DNA of 64,000 nt from an uncultured Pseudomonadales bacterium (lineage in GTDB: Bacteria; Pseudomonadota; Gammaproteobacteria; Pseudomonadales; Cellvibrionaceae). Position 1 is the stretch's first letter, and each line of letters begins with the position of its first letter. A program made the translations under genes and the position numbers. Below, in pieces: positions 1 through 8,351 of the stretch. Where the stretch lies: the NCBI GenBank assembly GCA_947487765.1, contig CANKXO010000003.1, positions 1 through 64,000 on the forward strand, read 5' to 3'. The notes beneath the pieces were generated by a model, which was not told the origin of the DNA, did no database searches, and saw only the letters and a program-made list of their open reading frames with translations.

Positions 1-156
1 AGTCACTCATATTGATTAGTTCTTTGCCTTACCAATACAAGTGCCCACACGCATTGCTTGATTTTAGTTTTTAAAAAACAATAACTTAGGGCCAGCCTAA
101 GCTTTTCCAACCAGAGATATAATCTCAGTTGCTGTTGAGTGTTGCCTCAAACAGAG
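1..156 (-). other. pre-16S rRNA leader of a leftward rRNA operon (partial)
   Basis: Read on the minus strand, this stretch resembles the transcribed leader upstream of 16S rRNA in Pseudomonas-type bacteria. Complement of 35-63 gives ATCAAGCAATGCGTGTGGGC followed by ACTTGTA, close to the leader motif I remember from Pseudomonas rrn operons. An AT-rich boxA-like tract (TTGTTTTTTAAAAAC) lies just before it. The 16S gene itself would start beyond the left edge. The position next to tyrS also matches Pseudomonas, where a 16S gene adjoins tyrS. The motif match is from memory, not from an alignment. Confidence 0.75.
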
Positions 157-162
157 GAGCGC

Positions 163-190
163 ATTATACGGATGTTTAATCGTTCTGCAA
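163..190 (-). promoter_or_regulatory. rRNA operon P1-type promoter
   Basis: On the minus strand, TTGCAG (185-190) and a perfect TATAAT (163-168) are separated by 16 bp. They are followed by GCGCTCC, a GC-rich discriminator very like that of E. coli rrn P1 promoters and typical of stringently controlled stable-RNA genes. The roughly 40 bp upstream are A/T-tract rich, as in an UP element. Transcription would start near 155 and run out of the window. Confidence 0.8.
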
Positions 191-246
191 CAGATATTTT
201 AAGATTATTTGCTTTTTCTTAAAGGCGGGTATTAAACAGTCAAAAA

Positions 247-585
247 TCACTCAAAAGCCTTAAGGATTTCCGTCAGCTGTTCAAATTGCTCCCTAGGGAT
301 AAGTGTAAATTTTAATCCATGAGTAAAGCCTGCACTACCCGCCATAATCATGGAGAAAGTAACGACACCCTTAGCTCGGATAAGATACTGCTTACCCTTA
401 ACACAAGGACTAAACTCGATATTCACGTCCTTACCAACAGGAATTTGATCTTGGTATTCAAAACCAACCCCACCGGAAGACACATCACGGACTCTTGCCG
501 CAACAATACGCTTATCAGGAAATAATAAGCGAGAGCTCCAACTCACTTTAAAACGCTTACTCTTGCGGCGCTGATCTTCAGACAT
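247..585 (-). CDS. PilZ domain protein (c-di-GMP receptor)
   Basis: A 112-residue single-domain PilZ protein. The c-di-GMP-binding signature is intact: the RxxxR element is R7-x3-R11 in RRKSKR, and the second element is D34-V-S36-S-G-G39. Such stand-alone PilZ proteins are cytoplasmic c-di-GMP effectors that act on a partner protein; the partner cannot be deduced here. It lies between the rRNA promoter and tyrS, reading the same way as both. The window also encodes a GGDEF-EAL protein and an HD-GYP protein, so c-di-GMP signalling is well represented. Confidence 0.88.
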   Translation of the reverse strand: MSEDQRRKSKRFKVSWSSRLLFPDKRIVAARVRDVSSGGVGFEYQDQIPVGKDVNIEFSPCVKGKQYLIRAKGVVTFSMIMAGSAGFTHGLKFTLIPREQFEQLTEILKAFE

Positions 586-680
586 TATCGACTAGGAACC
601 CAAAAAATAACCTACTTACCTATATAGTCTAGTAGAAATAAAGGCATGCAATACCTTATTTTGAAAGAAGATTAGCAAGG

Positions 681-1982
681 CTAAGCAATCGTAAACAGAT
701 GATAATTTTTCTTACCCAAGCGAACCACAAACCATTTTTGATAAAGCGCTTTATCACCAACAAACAATACACTTGCTGACATATTGCTATCCCAGCCTAT
801 CTCCCTACCATTAATCAAAACAGCCTGACGAGAAAGGGCATCTTTGACCTGCTTTCCATTTTTAGCCAAACCAGCCGATACGAATAGGCTTGTTAACGGC
901 TGCCCCGACAAATCATCCCCGCCAAGGGAAGTTGTTGGCAGACCATCCTGCTGCAATTGCTCTAAATCATTAGGCTTAAGTTGAGAGACATCACCATTAA
1001 AAAGCACCTCAGTAATTCGCTCAGCTGCCGCCAATGATTCATCACAATGCACCAGCCTTGTCATTTCTTCCGCAAGGACACGCTGCGCCTGCGGGCGTCC
1101 CGTCGCCTCTTGATCAGCCTGTTCAATAGCGGCTATCTCAGCGAGATCTAGAAAAGTGAAGTATCGCAAGAATTTATAAACATCGGCATCGGCAGTATTT
1201 AGCCAAAACTGATAAAAAGCATAAGGAGACGTTTTTGCCGCATCCAGCCAAATAGTACCCGATTCTGTTTTACCAAACTTAGTTCCATCTGCTTTCGTCA
1301 CCAAGGGAAGGGTTAAACCATACACTTGAGCACCATGGGCACGGCGAGTCAGCTCTACACCCCCTACAATGTTACCCCATTGATCAGATCCGCCTATCTG
1401 CAAGGTACAGCTATGCCTTTTATACAGCTCAGAAAAGTCGTATGACTGTAGTAACATATAACTAAATTCCGTAAAGGAAATGCCTTCCCCCTCCCTGTCG
1501 ATACGTTGCTTAACAGATTCCTTATTAATCATATTATTAATAGAAAAGTGTTTACCAACATCCCTTAAAAAATCGAGCACATTAAGATCTCTGGTCCAAT
1601 CAAGATTATTCACCACTTCAGCTTGAGTAGCGCCTTGTTGAAAATCAATAAATCGAGAAACCTGCCCCTTAAGCTTATCAACCCATGTTGCCACAACATC
1701 AGGAGTATTAAGCTTCCGCTCTTGCGCCTTAAAACTCGGATCACCAATTAAGCCTGTTGCACCACCAACTAGGGCAATAGGTTTATGTCCAGCCTGCTGA
1801 AATCGCTTCAAGGTTAGCAAAGGCACCAGACTACCAATATGAAGACTGTCAGCAGTAGGATCAAACCCACAATACAAAGCTCTTGATTCACCCAAAAAAT
1901 CAGCTAATGATGCTTCACCGGTCATCTGAGCAACCAATCCACGCGCCTGCAAATCTTCCAACAAACCTTTATCTACCGCCAC
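681..1982 (-). CDS. tyrS: tyrosyl-tRNA synthetase
   Basis: Class I aminoacyl-tRNA synthetase that charges tRNA-Tyr. The 433-residue length is normal for the bacterial enzyme. The HIGH-type motif is HIGS at 48-51, and the KMSKS-type loop is KFGKT at 235-239. The tyrosine-pocket segment QIGGSDQWGN lies at 196-205. A C-terminal S4-like RNA-binding domain spans about residues 360-425. The only start that fits the N-terminus is GTG (1980-1982), preceded by AAGG. The gene reads towards PilZ and the rRNA promoter, the Pseudomonas-like order. Confidence 0.97.
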   Translation of the reverse strand: MAVDKGLLEDLQARGLVAQMTGEASLADFLGESRALYCGFDPTADSLHIGSLVPLLTLKRFQQAGHKPIALVGGATGLIGDPSFKAQERKLNTPDVVATWVDKLKGQVSRFIDFQQGATQAEVVNNLDWTRDLNVLDFLRDVGKHFSINNMINKESVKQRIDREGEGISFTEFSYMLLQSYDFSELYKRHSCTLQIGGSDQWGNIVGGVELTRRAHGAQVYGLTLPLVTKADGTKFGKTESGTIWLDAAKTSPYAFYQFWLNTADADVYKFLRYFTFLDLAEIAAIEQADQEATGRPQAQRVLAEEMTRLVHCDESLAAAERITEVLFNGDVSQLKPNDLEQLQQDGLPTTSLGGDDLSGQPLTSLFVSAGLAKNGKQVKDALSRQAVLINGREIGWDSNMSASVLFVGDKALYQKWFVVRLGKKNYHLFTIA

Positions 1983-2126
1983 TCTTACTTACCTTTTAAA
2001 AATTAAATTAGGCCTTACTTTAAAGGCGCACACCATACCTGAACCCCATTGAAAAACAAGTAGACCAAAAGGGTCCACATCAAAATCAAAGACCCAAAAA
2101 AACACTATAAAAAAGTTTTTTGTCAT

Positions 2127-2162
2127 ATAGAAGTAATATTGCGATACCAACCTCACTTCTAT
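2127..2162. repeat. inverted repeat in the tyrS / M23 divergent intergenic region
   Basis: ATAGAAGT (2127-2134) and ACTTCTAT (2155-2162) form a perfect 8-bp inverted repeat with a 20-nt spacer. It lies 145-180 bp upstream of tyrS and 83-118 bp upstream of the M23 peptidase gene, where an operator for divergent promoters could sit. No regulator is known; chance is possible in AT-rich DNA. Confidence 0.3.
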
Positions 2163-2244
2163 CAAAATTTAAAGGTGATTAATTAATAGTATTCTGGTAT
2201 AAAAGCGTCTATAACATATATACATACAGCAATACATTAACAAG

Positions 2245-3702
2245 ATGATAAAAGGCTTTGATTTAGTTAAAAATTTCTCAATGAGAAATTTTGTGAACGG
2301 GTTCCCAAAAAGTCATGCAATGGCAATTGGAGCTCTCGGGTCCTCACTCCTTTTATTTTCAGCAATCACACCGTCTGACGAACCAAAATCAGCGGATCGC
2401 GCAGAGCAAATACTGTCGCTGAAATTACAAGCATCCCCTCCTCCTATCGAGACCATAGTCCAGCAAGAGCTCATCACCAATGCTCCTGTTACCAAAACAA
2501 TAGATACGGCACTGGTTGTAGAAGCAACAGAAGAAGCCACAACTGCAGATGCTGGCCTTGAGAAGGCCTCCATCGAAAAGATAGAAGTAGAAACACTACC
2601 CCCTCTAAACTATCACACTGAAACGGTCGCCTCTGGGGACAACTTATCTCTCCTATTCCAACGTGCCGGCCTTTCCGACACTAGCCTATATGAGCTAATG
2701 AGTGGAAACTCAACAACCAAGCAGTTAACCCGCCTGTATCCTGGACAAAAATTTCGCTTTCAAATAACTGACGGAAAGCTACAATCGCTGACTTATCAAA
2801 AAAATCGATTAGAAACAATTGAATATACCCGCACAGACACTGGTTTCAGTGATAAAACAATCACTCAAAAACCAGATATTCATGTTGCCTATCGTGAAGG
2901 GACAATCATTAACTCTCTCTTTCTTGCAGGAACCGATGCCGGGATGGAAGAAAGCTTGATTATGGAACTAGCCAGCATCTTTGGGTGGGATATTGATTTT
3001 GCTCTAGATATTCGCACCAATGATAATTTTAGAGTTATTTATGAAGAGAAATTTTTAGAAGGTGAAAAATTCGGCAATGGCCCGATATTAGCAGCGGAAT
3101 TTACTAACCAAGGGAAAACGTTTCGTGCAGTTCGCTATACCGATAGCAAAGGCAATAGCAACTACTTCACCCCTAAAGGCAAAAGTATGCGCAAAGCGTT
3201 CTTGCGCACACCGGTTGATTTCGCCCGCATCAGTTCACATTTCAACCTAAAAAGAAGACACCCTGTTTTAAATAGGATTCGCGCTCATAAAGGCACTGAC
3301 TACGCTGCACCAACTGGCACACCAATTAAAGCAGCGGGTGATGGTCGAGTTACATGGGCCGGCACTAAAGGTGGTTATGGGCGCACAGTGATTATTCAGC
3401 ATGGGCAATCCTACAAAACGCTATATGCCCATATGAGAAGATATGGCCGTGGCATTCGCAACGGAACCAGAGTAAAGCAAGGACAGATTATCGGTTATGT
3501 TGGCTCTTCTGGCCTAGCTACTGGCCCTCATTTACATTATGAGTTTTATTTAAATGGTGCTGTTCGCAACCCAGTGAGAGTTGCATTACCTAAAGCGAAA
3601 TCTATCCCCAAAGCTGAACTTGAAAGCTTTAAAAAGCAGACTAAGTCTATTGTCGCCAAGCTTGAAGAATACGGACGTGATGTTCAGGTAGCAACACAGT
3701 AG
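2245..3702 (+). CDS. M23 family peptidoglycan metalloendopeptidase
   Basis: A 485-residue cell-wall endopeptidase of the LytM/M23 class, similar in layout to MepM. An N-terminal hydrophobic segment at about 25-42 should act as signal anchor or signal peptide. A LysM/OapA-like region follows at about 122-172 (TETVASGDNLSLLF onward). The zinc site is complete: H348-x3-D352 in HKGTD and H429-L-H431 in GPHLHYE, with H396 as the additional active-site histidine. It should cleave peptide cross-links in the periplasm. It stands divergent to tyrS and 51 bp upstream of anmK on the same strand, the arrangement seen in Pseudomonas. Confidence 0.93.
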   Translation: MIKGFDLVKNFSMRNFVNGFPKSHAMAIGALGSSLLLFSAITPSDEPKSADRAEQILSLKLQASPPPIETIVQQELITNAPVTKTIDTALVVEATEEATTADAGLEKASIEKIEVETLPPLNYHTETVASGDNLSLLFQRAGLSDTSLYELMSGNSTTKQLTRLYPGQKFRFQITDGKLQSLTYQKNRLETIEYTRTDTGFSDKTITQKPDIHVAYREGTIINSLFLAGTDAGMEESLIMELASIFGWDIDFALDIRTNDNFRVIYEEKFLEGEKFGNGPILAAEFTNQGKTFRAVRYTDSKGNSNYFTPKGKSMRKAFLRTPVDFARISSHFNLKRRHPVLNRIRAHKGTDYAAPTGTPIKAAGDGRVTWAGTKGGYGRTVIIQHGQSYKTLYAHMRRYGRGIRNGTRVKQGQIIGYVGSSGLATGPHLHYEFYLNGAVRNPVRVALPKAKSIPKAELESFKKQTKSIVAKLEEYGRDVQVATQ

Positions 3703-3753
3703 AACACTAAGCAAACCCCATTCCTTTTCAAAACCTATCAGGGAGCCTGCAAT

Positions 3754-4869
3754 ATGAGCCAAACTTACTATATTGGCCTATTATCAGGCACTAGCGCGGA
3801 CTGTATTGACGGGATAATTGTCAGTTGGGAAGGCAATCAACCCAAAATTGTTAGCACTTACACACTCGATATCCCTGAGGATATAAAAAGAATGGTGTTT
3901 GACCTAGCAATTAGTGGTAAAGATGAAATTGAGCAAATTCGCTATTTAGATTACCAATTTGCTCAACTATTCAGTGATACAGCACTAGCCTTATGCCAAC
4001 GATCCAATATTTCTCCGCAGCAAATTTCTGCTATCGGCAGTCATGGTCAAACTATTCGTCATTACCCCCCCAAAGAAGGCATTCCTGGATACACCTTACA
4101 AATTGGCGATCCTAATATCATCGCAGAAAATACTGGCATTACGACAGTTGCTGATTTTCGTAGAAGGGATGTTGCTGCAGGAGGACAAGGCGCGCCACTA
4201 GCACCAGCTTTACATGATGCTCTATTCAGGTCAGATACTATCGACAGAGTGATTCTTAACACAGGGGGCATTGCCAACATTACTTTTCTCCCCTCAAACG
4301 GAGAAACCATTGGCTTTGACACTGGTCCAGCAAATGGATTAATGGATAGCTGGTGCCAATTACACAAAGGCCAGAGCTATGATGCTAACGGAGAATGGGC
4401 AGCAAGTGGAACGCCTCAACCACAGTTATTAGAGCAGTTTTTACAACACCCGTTCTTCTCGTTACCATCACCCAAAAGCACTGGACGAGAAAGCTTTAAC
4501 CTGTCTTGGCTGCAAGAACAACTAAAAGAATATAACCAAACAATTTTACCTGAAGATGTACAAGCCACTTTACTGGCACTTACCGTCGAATCAATCGCAC
4601 ACCACATCAATCAAATTACCACATCAGCAGAAGTCTATATCTGTGGCGGTGGGACCCACAATACTGAACTTTGCTGCAAACTAGAACAGCGCCTATCGCC
4701 CAACAGCTTTGCAACGAGTGACGCATTGGGCATATCACCAGACTGGGTTGAAGCCGTTGCCTTCGCATGGATGGCCAAGCAAACAATGGAGAAATTAACT
4801 GGGAATTTACCGAAGGTAACCGGCGCAAAAAGAAAGGTAGTACTAGGCGGGGTTTATTGGGGCTGCTAA
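3754..4869 (+). CDS. anmK: anhydro-N-acetylmuramic acid kinase
   Basis: AnmK phosphorylates and hydrolyses 1,6-anhydro-MurNAc to MurNAc-6-phosphate in peptidoglycan recycling. The 371-residue length is typical. The N-terminal phosphate-binding loop is LLSGTSADCID (9-19), where a GTSxDGxD form is usual; here Cys replaces Gly. The ASKHA-fold sugar-binding segment DFRRRDVAAGGQGAPLAP and the glycine-rich GGIANIT and CGGGTHN motifs are present. The start has a good ribosome site (GGGAGCC). It follows the M23 endopeptidase, consistent with cell-wall turnover. An 8-bp palindrome (4865-4881) covers the stop codon but has no T-tract. Confidence 0.96.
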   Translation: MSQTYYIGLLSGTSADCIDGIIVSWEGNQPKIVSTYTLDIPEDIKRMVFDLAISGKDEIEQIRYLDYQFAQLFSDTALALCQRSNISPQQISAIGSHGQTIRHYPPKEGIPGYTLQIGDPNIIAENTGITTVADFRRRDVAAGGQGAPLAPALHDALFRSDTIDRVILNTGGIANITFLPSNGETIGFDTGPANGLMDSWCQLHKGQSYDANGEWAASGTPQPQLLEQFLQHPFFSLPSPKSTGRESFNLSWLQEQLKEYNQTILPEDVQATLLALTVESIAHHINQITTSAEVYICGGGTHNTELCCKLEQRLSPNSFATSDALGISPDWVEAVAFAWMAKQTMEKLTGNLPKVTGAKRKVVLGGVYWGC

Positions 4870-4894
4870 TCATTGATTAGCAAACAAAAACTCA

Positions 4895-5398
4895 CTAAAA
4901 GTAAACATAGCTCTGCTGATTTAATAAGCGCTTAACTTCTGTAGGACCAAAAGGTACGGTACCAATAAATGGATGAATACTGGAGCGGCTGCGCCCTAAA
5001 ATGCCCGTTTGTGTTTCACACACCCGTACATCAACTACGCCAAAAGCGCTCAGCCGAGCTGCCAGATCGACAATATTTTTATATTCATCATATTTATCTT
5101 TAAAGAATATTTCTACTTCAGGACCATGAAGCACTATAGCGATGGGATTGGCGCTCGCGGGCAGCTTCCCATCAAGATATAGCATTTCAGCTCGCTTCAA
5201 CGCATCCGCAACCTCATCAGGGGAATCATTCAAAATGCGCGCAAGATAGCCATCAGCATTGAGCTGTTCAGGCTCTTCAGTCTGAGCAACCGCTAAAACG
5301 GAAAAAAATAAAGCAGCTACGGTGAAAAAAATAACCGCAAAGGATCTAGCATAACTAGATAGAAAATGAAGCACCGCATCCACAAGTTGAAGAGGCAT
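4895..5398 (-). CDS. exported DsrE-like family protein
   Basis: A predicted periplasmic protein of up to 167 residues. A hydrophobic signal sequence (about residues 16-38, ending in VLAVAQ) is followed by an alpha/beta domain. The pattern [15 protein letters not shown] and the downstream VDVRVCETQ recall the DsrE/DsrF sulfur-relay fold, which often keeps one Cys (here in VCETQ). The ATG start overlaps the end of erpA by 44 bp; in-frame GTG codons a few residues on would shorten the overlap while keeping the signal peptide. Translational coupling to erpA is likely. The function is unknown; a role in sulfur or Fe-S handling is only suggested by the neighbour. Confidence 0.65.
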   Translation of the reverse strand: MPLQLVDAVLHFLSSYARSFAVIFFTVAALFFSVLAVAQTEEPEQLNADGYLARILNDSPDEVADALKRAEMLYLDGKLPASANPIAIVLHGPEVEIFFKDKYDEYKNIVDLAARLSAFGVVDVRVCETQTGILGRSRSSIHPFIGTVPFGPTEVKRLLNQQSYVYF

Positions 5399-5711
5399 TA
5401 GGATTACTCACAACAAATTTGGAGCCTTGCAGATCTTCTTTATAGTCAACCTGCGCACCAACAAGATAAGGGTAGCTCATAGCATCGATTAAAATGCCAA
5501 CACCACCCTCTTTATCAATAACTGCATCATCATCAGCGACCAGCTCATCAAAAGTAAAACCATATTGAAAGCCAGAGCAACCGCCACCTGTAACAAATAC
5601 ACGCAGCTTTAAGTCAAAATTACCCTCTTCTTCCAATAAGCTACGCACTTTTTGCACAGCGGTATCTGTTACATACACTGGTTCTGGAGTAAAAGATTCA
5701 GCGACAGTCAT
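5355..5711 (-). CDS. erpA: iron-sulfur cluster insertion protein ErpA
   Basis: A-type Fe-S carrier that passes clusters to apo-proteins. The three cluster-ligand cysteines are present: one in [11 protein letters not shown] and two in the C-terminal CGCGASF. I place the start at the internal ATG ([11 protein letters not shown], 118 residues) rather than a GTG five codons upstream, because this matches the usual ErpA length of about 114. The order argC, membrane protein, bactofilin, erpA is conserved in Pseudomonas-like genomes. Confidence 0.95.
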   Translation of the reverse strand: MTVAESFTPEPVYVTDTAVQKVRSLLEEEGNFDLKLRVFVTGGGCSGFQYGFTFDELVADDDAVIDKEGGVGILIDAMSYPYLVGAQVDYKEDLQGSKFVVSNPNASSTCGCGASFSI

Positions 5712-5820
5712 TAGGGTATATCTCACATAGTCAGTTATGCCAATTATGGCTTTAACTGAGTAAATCAGTCAAGTATTGGAGAAAAATAAGGTTTCGGGCT
5801 CTCTTCTAATTTATATTCAA

Positions 5821-6294
5821 TTAGGCCTTATTGACTACCGGTGGAGCTAGCTTTACATCTGCTTTGACTACACTTGCTTCATTATATTCAGTAGAAGAAA
5901 ACGAGCTAACAGGAGGCTTTTCTGATGACTTATCGCCATAAACCAAATTGCCATTAACCTGAGCACCTTTCACCATTTCAATCAATGCGTAGTGAACATT
6001 GCCATTAACAACAGCTTTAGCAGCTAATTCAACATGTTTATCGGAGTATACATCACCGTTAACTGTTCCATTAATAACAAGGGTAGGCACTCTGATTTCA
6101 CCTTCTACAACCCCTTTTTCCAATACTCTAGCATGAGCATCAGCACCATCAGTCACATAGACATTCCCTTTAACTTTACCTTCGATCATTAAGTTGCCCG
6201 AAAAGCTGATATCACCAACGATCTCTGTATTTTTTGAAACCAAGGTAGTCGATCCAGCAGAAAATGATGTTGATGTTTCTTTTTTACCAAACAT
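5821..6294 (-). CDS. bactofilin family cytoskeletal protein
   Basis: Bactofilin (DUF583) of 157 residues, a polymer-forming beta-helix scaffold often tied to cell shape or peptidoglycan enzymes. The core contains the repeating pattern GDISFSGNLMIEGKVKGNV, VEGEIRV, INGTVNGDV and VVNGNV. The N- and C-terminal tails are disordered (Ser/Thr- and Pro-rich). I chose the ATG giving MFGKKETS, which has a GAGAG ribosome site; the longer frame would run into the upstream gene. It forms a likely operon with the membrane protein at 6300, five bases upstream. Confidence 0.92.
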   Translation of the reverse strand: MFGKKETSTSFSAGSTTLVSKNTEIVGDISFSGNLMIEGKVKGNVYVTDGADAHARVLEKGVVEGEIRVPTLVINGTVNGDVYSDKHVELAAKAVVNGNVHYALIEMVKGAQVNGNLVYGDKSSEKPPVSSFSSTEYNEASVVKADVKLAPPVVNKA

Positions 6295-6299
6295 AAGCT

Positions 6300-7040
6300 T
6301 TAACTCTCTTTTACAAGCCAACCAAATTTTTTATCCACAACGGCTTTTTTAGGGCGCTGTACAACCACTTTTAAATCAATTCTTTCAGGAATAAACCCCT
6401 CAGGCAATGCCATTTCCCCCTCGATTCGCTGAAAGTATTTAAAACTTAACTTAATCTTTTCTACCGATATCGATTCTGAAATGTCTTTCAATGCTAATTT
6501 CCGATTCTTATCGCCTTGCTTACCTAGCAATTCAAATGTGGCATAACCTGATATCTTTCTGTGCTGGGCAACAATTTGCTTAATGACCAAATTGTACTTA
6601 TACACGCCCGCAGAACGCGTTTGAACAACTGATGGAGCATCAACCACCAGACCTTTATCACTAGGATCTGGGCGCATTAGACTGCGATAAAAAGTATTAT
6701 CTTGCTCTAAATCTGCCAGCTGGGTTTCCAGCTCAACGACTTTAGATCGCACCTCTTCATTTGCCTTACGGTCAACCTCAGTCGCCAGCTTTAGATTCGC
6801 TATCTGCTGTTCCAACTTAACCGATTGCGCCAGCTTCTCATTGTATTGCTGCTTTAACTCTTCATATTCAGCAACGACATCCCCGTTGCCTCCTACTGAA
6901 TAATAACGGCCAATAAAAAAACTGCCAATAACAGCAACTATAAATGTGAGGGAGAGCGCAAAAAACCAGAACATTCGTAGATAAGGGCGATAAGGCACCA
7001 CTGTCATCGAGTATTGCTTACTGGGTTTTACTCTTGTCAT
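6300..7040 (-). CDS. DUF6776-like membrane-anchored coiled-coil protein
   Basis: A 246-residue protein with one transmembrane helix (about 24-46, FWFFALSLTFIVAVIGSFF). A coiled coil follows at about 58-118, then a periplasmic C-terminal domain of about 110 residues. Proteins of this build sit between argC and bactofilin in many gammaproteobacteria (DUF6776, name from memory). The function is unknown. Its position suggests a membrane partner for the bactofilin scaffold; that is inference only. Confidence 0.75.
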   Translation of the reverse strand: MTRVKPSKQYSMTVVPYRPYLRMFWFFALSLTFIVAVIGSFFIGRYYSVGGNGDVVAEYEELKQQYNEKLAQSVKLEQQIANLKLATEVDRKANEEVRSKVVELETQLADLEQDNTFYRSLMRPDPSDKGLVVDAPSVVQTRSAGVYKYNLVIKQIVAQHRKISGYATFELLGKQGDKNRKLALKDISESISVEKIKLSFKYFQRIEGEMALPEGFIPERIDLKVVVQRPKKAVVDKKFGWLVKES

Positions 7041-7112
7041 AACAAGCTATTTTTTGTCAATTATTAGAATGAACGTAGTCTGCTTATAGACCCGCCATTT
7101 CGTTTATGATCC

Positions 7113-8153
7113 TTATGGCAATAACGCCGGCTGTTGAAGCCCTGTTTTTTCATCAAAACCAAACATTAAATTCATATTTTGCACTGCCTGGCCTGAAGCA
7201 CCTTTGGTTAAGTTATCAATGACTGACAAAACAACAACGATATCCCCTTGTTCTGGCCTCACAATCGCCAATCTACAGGTATTGGAGGTTTTGACTGAAC
7301 GCGTTTGCGGATGTGAACCAGCAGGCATTACATCTACGAAAGGCTCGTCCTTGTAAAAGTCTTCATACAATGCCTGCAAGTCCACACTCTGATCCAGCAA
7401 CTGTCCGTACAGTGTAGAATGAATACCTCTGATAATAGGCAGCAGGTGCGGTACAAATGTAAGTTTAGCAGGTATTGCATTGGCTGGCTGTATTGCTCTC
7501 AAACCCTGCTCAATTTCAGGCAAGTGCCTATGCCCACCGGCAGCATAAGCCTTAAAGCTATCGCTGACCTCCGTTAATAGATTATCGACTTTTGCCTGGC
7601 GACCAGCGCCGCTCGCGCCACTCGCAGAATTGGCAATCAATGCATCTGTCTTTACTAAGTTATTTACCACCAATGGCAAGAAGCCCAATTGAATAGAGGT
7701 TGGATAACAACCAGGACATGCTACTAGCTGTGACTTAATAATCGCTTCTCGATTAACTTCCGGAAGTCCATAAACAGCTTCTGGTAAAAGCTCCCGACAA
7801 CCATGCTCTTGCCCATACCACTGCGCCCACAGGTCAGCATCCTTGATTCTAAAATCTGCTGATAGATCAATGATTCGAACCCCTTTTTCAAATAGCGATG
7901 GCACCATGCTATGGGCCACACCATGAGGTGTCGCAAAAAACACTACATCGCAACAAGATAATTGCTCTACATCAGGAGCGGTAAAGCGTAAATCACAATG
8001 ACCGCGCAAGTTATGGTACATATCAGCAACCGCAATACCCTCTTCCGCACGAGAAGTAATAATTTTAATATTTACCTCTGGATGGTTGACTAATAAACGT
8101 AGCAATTCTGCCCCGGTATACCCCGTCGCTCCTACAATACCAACATCGATCAT
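7113..8153 (-). CDS. argC: N-acetyl-gamma-glutamyl-phosphate reductase
   Basis: Third step of arginine biosynthesis: NADPH-dependent reduction of N-acetylglutamyl phosphate to the semialdehyde. The Rossmann motif [16 protein letters not shown] starts at residue 5, and the catalytic cysteine is in [10 protein letters not shown]. The 346-residue length is typical. The start is taken at the ATG giving MIDVGIVG, since the GTG three codons upstream overlaps the ribosome-site region. Stop to next gene is about 70 bp, so co-transcription with the genes to its left is plausible. Confidence 0.97.
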   Translation of the reverse strand: MIDVGIVGATGYTGAELLRLLVNHPEVNIKIITSRAEEGIAVADMYHNLRGHCDLRFTAPDVEQLSCCDVVFFATPHGVAHSMVPSLFEKGVRIIDLSADFRIKDADLWAQWYGQEHGCRELLPEAVYGLPEVNREAIIKSQLVACPGCYPTSIQLGFLPLVVNNLVKTDALIANSASGASGAGRQAKVDNLLTEVSDSFKAYAAGGHRHLPEIEQGLRAIQPANAIPAKLTFVPHLLPIIRGIHSTLYGQLLDQSVDLQALYEDFYKDEPFVDVMPAGSHPQTRSVKTSNTCRLAIVRPEQGDIVVVLSVIDNLTKGASGQAVQNMNLMFGFDEKTGLQQPALLP

Positions 8154-8351
8154 TTTTCTCACAAAACCTTACAAAAACAAAACGCTAACTGTAGAGCAAA
8201 GATAAACATTTAGAAACCCCAAAGCCCAGCAAGCTATAAAAAAGTTAATATCCCCCCAAAACTTTAAAATCAAAAGTAAACTAAAGGTGCGAACCTGCAT
8301 AGAATTCCTTATTATGGGCTGCTTTAGACGATTGAGCGGAATCCGCCTTTA

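Noticed and set aside
4865-4881. Terminator at the end of anmK
   Set aside because: The palindrome GCTAATCA/TGATTAGC has a one-base loop and no T-tract on the coding strand.
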